A stretch of DNA of 64,000 bases from Talpa occidentalis (lineage: Eukaryota > Chordata > Mammalia > Eulipotyphla > Talpidae), in NCBI RefSeq assembly GCF_014898055.3, contig NW_023601754.1, forward strand, positions 52,073,013 through 52,137,012, written 5' to 3'. Below the pieces are notes generated by a model that saw only the letters and a list, made by a program, of their open reading frames with translations, had not been told where the DNA came from and did no database searches. The translations under genes were made by a program, and so were the position numbers. This document shows, piece after piece, positions 22,936 to 36,099 of the stretch (position 1 is its first letter; every line of letters begins with the position of its first letter).

Positions 22936-25900
22936 TCCTCCCATGCATCTGCCCTCTGAGGGAGCACACGCTGGAGGCCCGAGTCTGCCCCAGGCGCTGG
23001 TCTAGACGTTGGGACATAAGAGCCAAGTCCTTGGGTGCTCAAAGAACAAACAGAGCCTCCAAGAAGTTGAAGATGGCGCCAACAAGCTAACACCAAGAAC
23101 AAATTAAGATGCTGAGCTGGGATGCAGCGGGTGCACCGGAGTAAATGCCCCAGGGTGTGTGGCCAGCTCCGGGCAGGGCTGTTCCACTGCAAGTCCCCTG
23201 GGCAGGAAGCGCTCTCAGTGCTGCCTGGGGAACCCAAGGTGGGGGAGAGGGCCGGGGCCAGGCGGCAGCTTGGCACAAATGTTTGCTGCAGAAAGGACAG
23301 TGGCCTGGGGGGCTGTGGGCTCTCCAGTCTTGCTGGACAAGGTCCTCTAGGGAGCCTGGGCAGGCTGGATGTAAAGGGCTGCAGACAGGGGGTCGTCATC
23401 CTCAGGGCTCCCCACCTCTCCCTTCCCCGGAACCCCTTTCCACTGGGGGGGCCATTCCTGCAGCCTCAGCCACGCCCCCCCACCTGCCAGACACTCCGGT
23501 TCTTGTGGGGGCAAGGGGGGGGGTGCTGGAAAACTTTCTTCCAGAGTGGCCAGAGGCAGAGGGCAGACCCCAGCGGGAGCAGCCCGGGCTGGGCGTGGCT
23601 AACCCTCGCTCCTCCCTCAGGATCTGCTGAGAACCAAATCGTCTTATCAGAAGCTCCCGCCAGGGACTGGTTAACCAAATAGCTAGAATTCCTGCTCAGA
23701 GGCACATCTGCTCCTGATCGAGGGGAGGCCAGGGATGACAGGGAGGGGAGCAGAGGTGCAGGCCAGGCCCTCCCTCCCAATGTGATGCCCAGCCAGGGGG
23801 GTTGGGGGGGCAGGATTGTCTCCACGGCCCCCACCTCTGGGAAGCCTGGCCCTGCCCACTGCAGGCCTGGGGGAGGGGTGGGGAGCACTTGTGTGGTATG
23901 CTGGGCCCCACTCCCAGTTCTGCCCCCACCCACCCCCACCGGCTCACCCCTCACCTCAGGCTCCAGCCCCTCCCGGGGTCAGGTCAGTGCTCCCCAGGGG
24001 CCCGGAGTGGCCACTATCCCTGGAAGGCCTTCCCTGCTGCCCAGAGCTCCTCAAGGTCAAGTTCGGTTCCAGGTCCCGAGAGTGCTGCCCCACCCCGCCA
24101 TCTACCCCTGACCACTGTCCCCTTGGCTCCCATGGAGCAGCAGGTCCTCCCCAGACGCCCCTGCTGATCCCCTGCCTGCCACGCGTCCAGGACCCCCGCG
24201 TGCCCCCGAGCCGCAGGAGGTACCCGTCTGGGTGGCTTCCCTGAGGCTGCCTCCCTCAGCGGGAACTTGCGGGATCGCCCACCCACAGCCCCTGCGGCTC
24301 CTTCTTCACAGGCCTGGTTCCCAGACCCGGAGTGGGGGGCTGGAGCCAGCTCAGGACCAAGGGAGAAGGGGGCTGACGGGTCATGCCGGGACGGGGAGCA
24401 GGGGGGTGAAGGCCGAGGAAGGGGTAAAGAAGGGAGCCAGGCTGAGCCAGGGCTCTGGGCACGCCCAGGAGTCAGAGGGCATCCCACACCCAGGGCACGG
24501 CGGGCAGGAGCGGGACCGGGCCGTCCTCCTGGCTGGGCACCTCGGCCCGGCTGGCCCTGCTGCCCGGTGGGTCACTCCCACGGGGTGGCCGGGGCTGCAC
24601 CTGCTCGGAGTGGGACCCTCGCGGGCGTGGCTGTGCCGAGCGGGGCCCCGGGCCTGGCCTTACAGCGCGGAGGGGGCAGGCACGTGCAGAGGGGCCTCGG
24701 TTGGCACCTGTGTATCTGCCTGCAGGGGGCTGAGGGGCTCCTTTTGGGGGAGCAACAGGGGTGTCATCTCTCCCGTCTCCTGTTCACTCAACCACAGAGA
24801 GGCACCCCAGGAACCCCCGGCCCCCGCGTGCTCCTGGTCAGCAGCGCCATGTCTCTTTGGCGGCCCCGGGCCAGGCCAGCACCCCTTTGCGGGCCGGCTG
24901 GCCGGGGCCTGGGGAGAGGGCCGTGCTGGCCAGCGTAAACAGATCCTTTCTGTCTGCCCTGGGGGGCGGGGGGAGGGAGTTGTCTTGAGCTTTGTTATGT
25001 TCTGAAAAAAAGGCAAAAAATTTGGGTCACAAACCACAAACTGTTTTGCTCGGCGTAGCTGGCATAAACAGGCATGTTCTCCTCGGTTTCTGGCCGTGGA
25101 GGGCTGGCTGGCTGGCCGGGCGGGGGTGGCGGGGGCAGCGCCCACAGGCGGGCGGGCGGGGGCTGGGCAGGTGAGCCAGGAGCAGGTGGTGGTGCCGGCC
25201 CCGCCCCTGCCGGCCACACCTGAGCACGCCATGCCGGGCAGGGCCTGGCCAGGGACCCCGGGGGCGGTTGAGGCGGTGAGGCCCGAGGGAGGGATGGCCA
25301 GGGCTCCAAGGCCAGGAGGCTCAGGACACGTGGGGCGTCTCCCTTGAAGGACAGGGAGGGTGGATGAGCCCGGGGCTGGCCGAGGACTCCCCAGGCCTCC
25401 CCCGGGCAGCAGTGCTGGCGCCGGCCAGGGCCCTCGGTGGAGCCGCCACGGGGCATGCGGGCGGAGGGGAGCCCTGTCCGTGGAGGGGACCCTGTGTGGC
25501 CAGGGACGGGGCAGGTGTCAGGACCGGAGGGGGCGCCTGAGGACCCAGGAGAGCAAGGACACTGCGGTCTGGCAGCCTTAGGCAGCCCTGCAGGGACAGC
25601 AGCAGGTGGGGCGAGGCTGGGGCTGGCGCTGCGGGCCGGGCGTTTGGGGGCATCTCGGGCCTTGTCGACCACCTGGATGGGCTGGAGGGTCAGAGGAGCC
25701 TGTGGCGTGGGCTCGTGGCCACGAGGCGTGACGGTCGGGGCCTGCAGGACTCAGGCGTCATTGTGCCGCTCGAGGGTGAGGCCGGTGAAGACCGTTGTGG
25801 GATGGCAGCGGCCGCTCGGCCCGGCTTCTCTCTGCTCAGCACATGAGGGCAGGCGGGCCGGGAGGCGTGAGCGGGCGCGGTTCTGTGTCCAGGGTGGTGA

Positions 25901-27394
25901 GGGCCGGGGTGTGCAGGGAGCAGGCCCGGCGGGACGGGGTGCCAAGGCCCAGGGAGCGTGCACGCGCCCGCCGGCCCGTGGGGTGGGCAGCCTTCCTCGT
26001 CCCCACGAGACCTCTGCTTGTCCCCAGGGGTCAGGGGACCGGCCCTAAATTTAGGAGCCTACTGGGGGTCTGCGGGGTGCTGGGCAGCCACTGCTCTGCC
26101 CACCTCGGGCCGGGGCCTGGCCGAACGGGGCCTCACCCCCCGCAGAGCCTGCGCCACACCTGGGGCCGGAAGACCCAGATGGGCGTCCAAGGACCCCTCT
26201 CTCCCAGGCCCCGGCAGGCGCCCTCCTGGCCGCAGGCGCCCCTGGCTGTGCCCCCGTCACACAGGACACACAGAGCGGGGCCCACTGTGGGGTCCGGTCA
26301 GGGAGGGGCTGCCGGGGTGGGGGGGTTGGTGGGGCTCTTGGGAAGCAGGGAGTCCAGGGGAACAGGGTACAGGCGGGGTGGGCTGGGCAGCCTGAACGGA
26401 GAGGCCGCAGGGTGCTGACGGGACCCCGGAGAGGAAGGGGCCTGGGCCGCAGAGACGCCCGCATGGCTGGGGAGAGGCGGGTTTAGGATGATGAGGTCCA
26501 AGCCCACTGGTGGCACAGGCCCTGCGCCCCGCACCCGAGGGTCCTGGTGAGGACTGGGCAGGGCTGCAGGGCTCGGCGGGTCCTGCCTGGCGGGTGGCAC
26601 GGAAGCTCCAGGTCTCAGCGGGTCCCCAGCGGGGTCTGCATCCACCCCCAGAAGTGTCAGGGGTCTCATGGGGACCCACTGGCCTCACCTGTCTCAGCCC
26701 CTGGCTCCGGGGAGGTGGGGCAGGGCTCCTGGGCACAGGGCGGTCCTGGGAAGCCCCCCACCAACTTGTGCCTCCTGACCCCCCAGCCCTCCTCATCTCG
26801 GAGAGAGACCCGCCTCGGCCGCCCGGGCCTGCTCAGACCAGTTCTCACTGGGGGGGCAGCGAGCTACAGCCCAGCACCCAGCGCTAGGAGCAGGGGAGCG
26901 GACTTGGGGTGCAAGGGCTCCCCACACCTGTGCCCCCCACGCGGGCTGGGGCCCACGTGCGGAAGGCTGCCCCACAGCCCCCACAGTGGGGTCCCTGCTG
27001 GCCCAGGCCTGGGGTAGGATGGGAATGTTACAGACACAGGGCCCTGAGGCCAGAGGTCAGGACTGCGGCTGGACAAGGGTAGCCCCAGGGCAGGCGCTGG
27101 GACCCCCTTCCCGGCAGGGCATGTCTGCATGGGCTACTGGAGGCCAAGGCCAGAGGCCCAGCCGTGTCCCCAGCCGTGTCCCCAGGCCCGGCGAGAGCCA
27201 GCGCCCAACCCACGGGAGCCTCCCCGCCCGGCCCCCACGGGCCCTCGCGTCTCATGGCCGGGCCCCGGCTCGGTCTCTCTACCGCGGGCGCTGCGCGGGG
27301 CGCAGGCCGAGGGGCACAGGGCAGAGGGTGCGGGGCCTGCCCCCCCAGGAGCCCAGACCCACCCCCGCACCCCAGCACAGAGCAGAGGACACGG
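22936..27394. other. Intergenic region just beyond IGF2 poly(A) site
   Basis: No gene is recognised. The sequence is GC-rich except for the AT-rich element near 25.0 kb. Plus-strand open frames here lack splice sites and similarity that I can identify. Confidence 0.5.
24988..25090. other. AT-rich island 2.4 kb beyond IGF2, candidate enhancer
   Basis: GCTTTGTTATGTTCTG, GGTCACAAACCACAAACTG and GGCATAAACAGGCATG lie within 90 bp. AACCACA is a RUNX site in good context, GGTCACA resembles a nuclear-receptor half site, and ATAAACA is forkhead-like. The block is compact and sharply bounded. Its position 3' of IGF2 fits the known downstream enhancer territory; function is inferred. Confidence 0.4.
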
Positions 27395-27412
27395 CGAGGT
27401 GAATTTGAATGC

Positions 27413-27418
27413 TTTATT
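27413..27418 (-). terminator. IGF2: IGF2 poly(A) signal AATAAA
   Basis: The minus strand reads CCCAATAAAGCATTCAAATT, which closely resembles the end of the human IGF2 mRNA (CCCAATAAAGCATTAAAAG). The cleavage site is therefore expected near 27.39-27.40 kb. This fixes the 3' end of the gene about 2.7 kb past the stop codon. Confidence 0.85.
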
Positions 27419-29209
27419 GGGTTTGCGAGCGATAAAGGTTAGAGACAAGCCCCAGCCGGGGTCTTGCCAGGAACTCAGCACGTTAGGGCTGCGTTGAGGC
27501 GAACACGGCGCTGCGCTGGGCAGCGGCGGGTGACAAGGGTGTTCGGCGCGTGGGGGTCTCCAGGTGATGGCACAGGGGACCCAAGAGGGGGTCCCATGAA
27601 GACGTGGGGCACATGGAGGAGGCGGGTGGGCGGCCACAGCCAGGGCGCGGGAGGCCAGGCAGGGCCCGGGTCCGGGTGGTGGGACCCAAGGGAGCTGCTG
27701 CTGGGGCAGAGGACGTTGTCGGCAGACCCGGGGCCTCCCCGGAGCCAACGCCGCGGGGAGGGCGTCCGGCTGAGCAGGCGGACAGTTCGGGGTGAGGGGT
27801 CTTTTGGGATCGCGGCCAATCTAGGGACAATTTGGGCTTTGGTCATTTCCAATGGTCCGAGTGGCTCGCTCCCCCAGGAGTCTGCCGAGGGGCCCTCTGC
27901 TCGTGGGGCGGGCTGGCGTGGACACCCCCCAGTGTCAAGCCAGCCCTGCCGCTGGGGCCCGGAAGCCTGGGCCTCGCAACTGCCCGAGGGGCTGCTGTGC
28001 GGGGGGCTGCGCGGGGGCACATGTGGGGGTGAGGTAAACCTCCCCGCAGCCCGGGCCCCGCCGCAGCCCTGGGCGCCGCGAGGGTGGCTGAGCCGGCATT
28101 GCCGGACCGTGGCCTCGGGCCCCGGCGGCCCAGCGCTGGTCAGGGCAGCTCCCCTGCTCGAGGGCTCACACTTCCTGGCCTCCCCGACTCCCCGACCTCA
28201 CCCAGCCGCCCCCAGAGCCAGGCTCCGGGGGCGAGGCTGGGTGCCGAGGGGCGGACAAGCTGTTCCCGAGGGGCGGGGGGAGGACCCCCCAAGTGTGCGG
28301 AAGGCGGCCACCTGCTCCAGCCCGATGGGGTCCCTCTGCTCCACAGCGTGACCCTTCCCCCCGGCGGCATCGGCCACCGGGGCCCCATCCTGGTGGCCTC
28401 CGAGCACCCTCCTGACACCTGGGGAGCCTCCGCCCGCGCCCCCCTCCGCCCCCCAGAACCCCCGGGACCAGCCACTGGTCCGGGGGCCAGGCCGGGCAGC
28501 GGCCCTCTCCATGCCCGCTCATCCCCGGGGGCGCTGTGGCTACAGCCCCGGGGGCTCCACTCTCAACCTGACCCAAGCGACAGGGACAGAGGCACACGTC
28601 TGATTGGGGTGGGCAGGCGCGCGGCGCTGCCGTGACGGGGTGGGGTCGTTAATTTGGTATATGAGCGCGTAAAAAGCTTAGGAGGGAAAAAAAAAAAAGG
28701 AAAAATGCCCCAGGAGAATCAAAGAGGGGAGATAGAACAATTGACGTGAATTTGGGGTCCGATGATGTTCTTGGCTCTGCGGCTCCTCGGCTTCTCCTCC
28801 CAGAGGCTCCATCCAACCCTCGCTGGCACGTCCCGCCCAGGGCCCCCGGCCCATGCCCCCACCCACCCCTCCAACCACCAGACTTCCCACACTCCCCGCC
28901 ATCCCTGCCGGCCCCCTGGGGCCCCTGCTCTGAGCAGGGGCCCCAGGAGGCTGGCAAAGATGACCCCTGGGTGTGCTCGGGGACCCCGATGTTCCTGTGG
29001 GGGCACACCTAGGGGGCGGGCTACCGGGCAGGACACGCCGGCCTCTCAGCCATCTCCAGGTGACACACTCGGGCCTCGCGGGCGCGGTGGTAGGCGGCCT
29101 CCCTGTCTGGGGAGGGGTGGCGGGCGCACTGGGCGGGGGGACCTCGAGTGGGACAGGGACTTGGTGGAGCTCGGAGCGGGCTCCGCGGTCTCGTCCGACA
29201 CCCGTGGCT

Positions 29210-29535
29210 TTCATGCGTGTGTGTGTGGGGGGGGGGGGGAGTGTGTGTGGGTGCATGGATGGGTGCGTGTGTGGGTGCGTGAGTGTGTGTGTGGGTGCGT
29301 GTGTGAGTGTGTGTGTGGGTGCGTGTGTGGGTGTGTGTGTGAGTGTGTGTGTGGGTGCGTGTGTGTGTGTGGGTGCATGTGTGTGTGTGGGTGTGTGTGA
29401 GTGTGTGTGTGGGTGCATGTGTGTGTGATGTGTGTGTGTGGTGTGTGCGTGAGTGCGTGTGTGTTGTGTATGTGAGTGTGTGTGGTGAGTGTGTGTGTGG
29501 GTGCGTGTGTGTCAGGTGTGTGTGGCTGTTTGGGG
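29210..29535 (-). repeat. CA/TG microsatellite in the IGF2 3'UTR
   Basis: Roughly 300 bp of TGTG with interspersed GGTG(C/T)GTG units on the plus strand; the transcript carries CACA. The human IGF2 3'UTR carries an equivalent polymorphic CA tract, so this is positionally conserved. It is likely length-polymorphic. Confidence 0.9.
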
Positions 29536-29569
29536 GGTGAAGATGTAAGATTTTGGGGTGCGGGTCCTG

Positions 29570-29950
29570 TGCCAATCAGACCTGCACGTGTCTGGGTTTT
29601 CGCGCCCCGCCGGGTCTCGTGGGCCCGGGAGGGAGGTGGCTGAGAGGCGGGGATGCGTGTCCTGCCAATTGGGGTCCTGCCCTTCTCCTAGATGTTTGGG
29701 GACTCAAGTCCAGGCCAATTTGACCCGAGATCCTGCGGAGAAGGGAGGGGGGGCGCCAAATCATCTTATTTTGCCAATTGTCGTTAAGCCAATTCGGTTT
29801 TGGTGTTTCCAGCCAATCGATCTTACTTTTTCGGTGTTTTTGAGGCTAATTAGCTTTTCTGGTGTTTCTAAAAAGCCAATCAGTTCCGAGGGGCTGTCTG
29901 ATTTGGGCTGCAGTCTGGGGGCGATTTGGGTCGAGGCCAATGGGCGCACG
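29570..29950 (-). repeat. Diverged ATTGGC repeats in the IGF2 3'UTR
   Basis: At least nine copies of GCCAAT or GCCAATT (minus: ATTGGC) occur between 29.57 and 29.95 kb. Several are embedded in a longer unit of about 30-40 bp with the plus-strand pattern GCCAAT..TTTTYGGTGTTTCTA. The human 3'UTR has comparable ATTGGC units at the same position just after the stop codon, so the array is ancient and retained in RNA. Confidence 0.75.
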
Positions 29951-30099
29951 GTGGACGGTGCGGTCTGCAGCCCGGTGGCGGTAGCCCGGCGCGGGGAGGT
30001 CGGGCGGGGCGGGGGGCGCTGGGCGGCACGGGAGGGCGGAGGTGGGCCTGGTGGGCGGCCCGGCGGGAGGGGCGGAGGAGCGCGAGCGGTCACTTTGGC

Positions 30100-31617
<1,518 letters not shown>

Positions 31618-33057
31618 CGGGATCTGCGGGAGAGGGGAGGTGAGCGGCCGCGCCCTTCCTCTAGGGTCTGCAGTCCTCAGTCCCAGGGGCCGCCCGGTGG
31701 GGGCTGGGGCCGCAGAGGTGGGGTGCGGGGCTCAGCCGCGCCCAGGACGCTGGCCCGGGCCTGGGTCCCGAGACATCATGGGCGGGGCCAGCGGCCCCCT
31801 CACTCCCCCACGCGGCCACGATGGCAGCTGACCCCACCCAGGCTCGAGCCTCCAGATGAGCAGCCCCCTCCCCCGCACGCCCAGCCGAGCAGGGGGGCCA
31901 GGAGGGCCTGCCCCCCGCACCCCCCCAAGCAGCAGGAGTTCCTGCTGCCCACGCAGCTCCCCCACCCGCTGCCTTTCCCGCCCCCCAGTCTGTGGCTGAG
32001 CAGAAACAGCGCCGGGGCCAGTGGTTAGTGCCCTGGGAGCCCCCCCACGCCCCCGGGGCCTCGCTCTCTGGACCCGCCCAGTCCAACGCCCGTGGGCCCG
32101 GGAGCCCAACACACTCAGTGACACCCAAGTCCCCTGGGCCTGACCCGCATGCAGGGCCCGGGCAGCAGAGTCTCTCCAGCCACCGGACCCCGCCCTGGGC
32201 ACTGGGGGGACAGGTCAGGTGGCCCGGGCGCTGGACACCAGGCCTGGGACCCTGACCTGGAGGGAGAGGCCGCTCAGACACACCCCCTGGCAGGGGCCAC
32301 GTGGCCGCAGGCCCGCGAGGGCTCAGCAGTCCCTGTGGCGGCGGGGCTCTGTGGGGGGGGCTCAGCTTCCCCCAGCCCTGGCAGGCTGCCCTGCCTCCTC
32401 CAGAGGGGGTGCCCCCCCCACCCAGGCAGCCCAGGTACCAGCCGTCTCTGGAGGGACAGCACAGCCCGGCCTGTGAGCCCCAGGGGCTGGGATGCCACCT
32501 GAGCTGGGCCTGGGGGGCTGCCCGGACGGCCTGCCGGGCTCCACACCCCTGGGCGCCCCTCTCCGCCTGAGGCCGGCCGGCGCCGCGGGGCTGCTGCGGG
32601 GCCTGGGACCGGACAGCGGGGCGAGAGGACGCTTGCTGCTGCCGGCGGGGCACAGTGGCCAGGCGGGGCAGGCTCTAAAATGCCCCTCCTCGCCGCCTCC
32701 TGCCCGGCGGGACCCGCAGCTCCCCGCCCCCACGCCATCCCGTTCCACACTCTAAGAACAAACTTGGCCGGCCCGGCACTCAGCAAGGCCGAGCAGCAGC
32801 CCCATCGGCCCGCGAGCCGGCCACCCGCGTGGGGACCGGGGCTCGGGCCGCGGTGGGGCAGGCCAGCCCAGAGCACGCAGAGGTGCGCGCCAGGTGAGGA
32901 GCGGCCAGGGCAGGGGCCGGGGTGAGGGCGCAGAGGCGGGGGGGGGGGCTGTGGAGAGGCAGCGGGCAGCGGTCCCTCCGGAGGGGCTGAGGCCCCAGGC
33001 CACCAGCAGCCGGGCAGGCTGAGCCGGAGGGCGCAGGGCCCGCGTGCCGCGGGTTAC

Positions 33058-33140
33058 CTGTGGCTGGACAGGAGGCCGGCTGGACTGGAGAGGAGAGGAG
33101 GAGGCTGGAAGGCCGCTCACGGGAGAAGCTAATGTCCAGT
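33058..33140 (-). other. IGF2: IGF2 non-coding leader exon (human exon 6 / P4-like)
   Basis: Below the TATA-like element the minus strand runs GCACTGACCAGCCAGCG ... CCTCCTGTCCAGCCACAG and meets a donor, GTAACC, at 33057. The predicted exon is about 80 nt and 1.4 kb upstream of the first coding exon, similar to the human exon 6 arrangement. The exact TSS is estimated from TATA spacing. Confidence 0.65.
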
Positions 33141-33160
33141 CGCTGGCTGGTCAGTGCCTC

Positions 33161-33170
33161 TGCTTTTATG
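33161..33170 (-). promoter_or_regulatory. TATA element of IGF2 P4-like promoter
   Basis: The minus strand reads GACATAAAAGCAGAGG, a TATA-like box 20-30 bp before the presumed leader exon start. Numerous C-rich/G-rich Sp1-type boxes lie upstream (33.19-33.42 kb). The P4 assignment rests on its distance to the coding exons and to the second promoter at 34.9 kb. Confidence 0.65.
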
Positions 33171-33923
33171 TCTGAGCCGGCTCCTCCCCGCCCGAGCTCC
33201 ACCCTACCCCCACCCCTCCCCGCTGACCACTCCCCTGCCCCTCTGCTCCCGCCCCCTCCCTCCTTCCAGCCAGCCCCTGCTCTCCTGCCGCCCCCAACCC
33301 GGACGGTCCTCTAGCAAAGTGCCGCGAGGGGGGCCTCATCCTGCGCCCCCACCCCGTCCATCTAGGCACAGGGTGAGGGGCGGGGGGAGGGGCCTGCTCC
33401 CACCCCGCGCAGAAACGCCGCCGTCTGCCCACGGGGAAGGGGCAGTGCCCTCCTGGCTGCACATTCCAGCCCTCCCGAAGCTCCCGGCGGCCCCTCTCCC
33501 CAGATTTCTTGCGGAAAGCGCTGGGGACCGGGAAAGGGAGCTTGGGGGCGCCCCTGCCACTGTGGCATGTGGCAGGACTCTGCCAACCGCCCCCCTCGCG
33601 CTCTCCGGCCCCGCCCACCCCCTCTCCTCCGTCCTGCTCCTGCTGGCGCGAGGCCAACATACCACGGTGGGTTTCTGAGGGCCCCCCTCGCCACCCAGCA
33701 CCCTGGGGCAGCACCCCGCCCCCAGCCCGGGCAGGAGGAGGCGAGGGCGCGCAGATCGCAGGCTCCGGGCAGCACCCCCTGCGCCCCGGGACCAGGAAGT
33801 CGCCTCTGCAGACGGCACTCGCGCCCGCGCGCCCCCAAACCCCGGCCCTCGCGCGCTCGGCCCACAGACACCCCTCGCGCCCACAGACACCCCCACCCGG
33901 CGGGGCGCCCCCTGCCCGCTTAC

Positions 33924-34897
33924 CTGGAAGCCAGCACAGCTGCGCCCACCTCCCTGCTGCATGTCGCAAACCGAACAGCGGGCGTGGGCCCTCCTGCCGG
34001 ACACTCCTCTGCCAGCGCCGCTCTGCCCGTCGCGGGGCCGATCGTGCGACGGCGCAGAACGGGGGGATGGCTTGTTTTGGGGGGGACTCTTCTGACTGTT
34101 CAGGGAGGACGGGCTGTCTGCGGGGCCGGGGCGGGCCAGATGTTGTACTTTTAGGGGGAAAGGGTGTCGGGAAATGAGGTCAGCTGTTGTACCAGGGACG
34201 CGGCGCGAGCGGCGGCAGCGGGGCCGAGGGGCGCGCGGGGCGGCCGCGGCCGGGAGCGGCTCGCGGCGGGGGCAGCGGGGCGCAAGCGTGCGAGGTCCCC
34301 GGGTCGCGCGCCGGGGCGTGGGGCGGGGGCCGCGGCGGGCGGGCGCGCGGGAGGGAGCCGCGGCGAGGGCGCGGGGAAGGGCGCGGGGCGCGCGAGAAGC
34401 GGGCAGGGCGCGACGTCGGGCGGGGCGGCGCGCAGCGGCGGGGCGGGGCGGGGCGGAGGCGGCCGGCGCGGGCACCCTGCTCGGTTAGGGCCGACGGAGC
34501 CCTCGGCCGTCGCGAGCCCGGGCCGGGGAGGGGGCGCGCAGCGAGGAGGGGCGCGGCGGGCGGCGCGCCCGCGGGGGAGGGCTGGGGGGCGCGGGGGTGA
34601 CAACGCCGGCGGCCTGCGAGCCGGACTGCCTGCGGGGGGACCGCCTCCTCGGGCGAAGCGGGGCGGGCGCTGAGGTAGACGGAGGAGGCGGCTGGGGTCC
34701 GCAGGCGCGGCGGAGCGCGGCCCCGCCGACGGCGCCCAGACGGGAGGCAGCAGCAGAGGACGGCGTCGGCGTGGGGCCGCCAGCCCGGGTGGAGGCGCTG
34801 GCGGGCCGAGCGCGGGCGGGCGTGGGCCAGGCGGCGGGGGCGGCCGGAAGGGGGGGCCGGGGCCGGCCTGGCCTCACGCAGCTCCGCCGGAGAGCAG
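33924..34897 (-). other. IGF2: IGF2 long leader exon (human exon 5 / P3-like)
   Basis: Starting about 26 bp below the TATA element, the minus strand contains a GC-rich, unspliced-looking leader of about 0.97 kb that ends GGCTTCCAG before GTAAGCGGGC. The human P3 transcript has a comparable leader of about 1.1 kb at this location. Such a GC-rich 5'UTR implies strong secondary structure and regulated translation. Confidence 0.65.
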
Positions 34898-34922
34898 GCG
34901 AGCTGCGGGCGCCGACGCCCGG

Positions 34923-34931
34923 CTCTTATAG
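34923..34931 (-). promoter_or_regulatory. TATA box of the major IGF2 (P3-like) promoter
   Basis: The minus strand reads GCGCGGCTATAAGAGCCGGG, a good TATA box inside a CpG island. A CCAAT box lies upstream: minus CCATTGGCGC, i.e. plus GCGCCAATGGG at about 34985. A TATA plus CCAAT arrangement in a CpG island is what is known of the fetal P3 promoter. Confidence 0.75.
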
Positions 34932-35652
34932 CCGCGCCACCCCGCGGCTCGGCGCCCGCGCGGGCCCCGCTGGCCGCCCGCCCGCGCCAATGGGCGCCCG
35001 CGGGGCCCTCGCCCCGCCCCGGGACCGCCCCGGCAACAGGAGCCAAGGGGAGGGGGCGCGAGCTTGGGGGGCCCGCGGGGGGGGCGGCGATCGGAGGGGC
35101 CCGTGGGGTGCGCGGGGCGCGACGGGATTGGGGGCAGGGAGCGGGAGCGCGCAAAAGAAGTCCCAATGGCTGTTCTAAAGTTTGGGGGCCCCCTCTCGGG
35201 TCCTGGGGGTCCAGGGGTCCCTGCGCCGGGGCGCCGGGGAGCGGGGTGGGCGGCGTCCCAGGCCCTAGCTACGGTGGGGTCCCGAGTCCCACCAAGGGAC
35301 TCTGCGACCAGGGCCCCCCGTCGGGGTGCTGGGCAGGTGGCTCTGCGCGGGTCGGGGGGTCCCCACACCCCGCCGGGAGGTCCGGGGGCGCCAGGAAGTC
35401 CCCGGGCTCCGGGGAGGCGCGCGGCCGTCACCTGTCCGTGCAGGCGCAGCCCCTGCAGCCTCCGCCGGAGCCCGAGCGCCCCCCGGTGCCGCCGGTGGCC
35501 GGAGCCGCGGCGGAGGCCGCCAGGTGCGGCGCTCGGGAAGGGCCGCGGGCGGGCGGGCGGGCGGGCGGGGGGCGGCGGGCTCGGGGGGCGCCCGCGGGGA
35601 GCGCAGGCGGAGCGGGCAGCGGCGCCCGAACCCCGGCCGCACGGCGCGGCCC

Positions 35653-35706
35653 CGGGGTGCGTCTAAGCAGCTCGCCTTTGGGGCCCACCCGGAAAATCCG
35701 GATCGT
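35653..35706 (-). pseudogene. IGF2: Remnant of the IGF2 N-terminal extension exon
   Basis: The minus-strand translation TIRIFRVGPKGELLRRTP matches the segment TIIQIFWVGRKGELLRRTP of the human extended IGF2 isoform, which adds 56 residues before the usual start. Weaker similarity continues upstream (ESTRAQALRTG). No GT donor follows the RRTP codons at the expected place, and no clear start Met is seen upstream. It may therefore be decayed, non-coding, or spliced differently. Confidence 0.55.
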
Positions 35707-36099
35707 GGGGCCCGTCCTCAGTGCTTGGGCTCGCGTAGACTCGGACTCGGCCGCCGGCGCCGCGGCCGCTTGGGGGCGGGGGACCCTCTCCTCGGGCGCG
35801 CGGGCCGCGGTCTTCTCGGAGTGGAAACCCCGCACGCGCCCCGCGCCCCGCCCCGCCCCGCGGCCCGGCCGCCCGCGCTCTCGGAGGGGCAGCGGCCGGC
35901 GGCGGAAACCCGCGCCCGCCCGGGCGCCGCCATCGGCCCGCGGCCCGCGCCCCGCGCCGCCGCCCCGGAGCCCGCTGCCCGCGGCCGCCGCCGGCGCCCG
36001 AGCGGGGTGCGCCTCTCCGCGGCGCCCCGCCGGCCCAGCGCCCCCGCCCCGCTTCGGGCCGCGCGGACGCTGCCCCCGCGGAGCCCCCGCGGAGAGCGG

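Larger units (their letters stand above)
27395..30099 (-). other. IGF2: IGF2 3' untranslated region
   Basis: The last exon continues without interruption from the TGA at 30100 to the poly(A) signal. Landmarks known from the human 3'UTR are present in the same order: a run of diverged ATTGGC repeats after the stop, a long CA tract, an A-rich stretch (near 28.69 kb) and the CCCAATAAAGCATT end. Conservation of this layout supports a full-length (about 2.7 kb) 3'UTR, shorter than the human one. Plus-strand frames in this interval are not genes. Confidence 0.8.

Noticed and set aside
1..27394. H19 or another imprinted non-coding gene in the 3' flank
   Set aside because: No spliced exon set, H19-like landmark or imprinting-control CTCF array was recognised. 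H19 is expected further away.
29200..29540. Cys/Val-rich plus-strand protein over the TG tract
   Set aside because: It is translation through a microsatellite in the IGF2 3'UTR.
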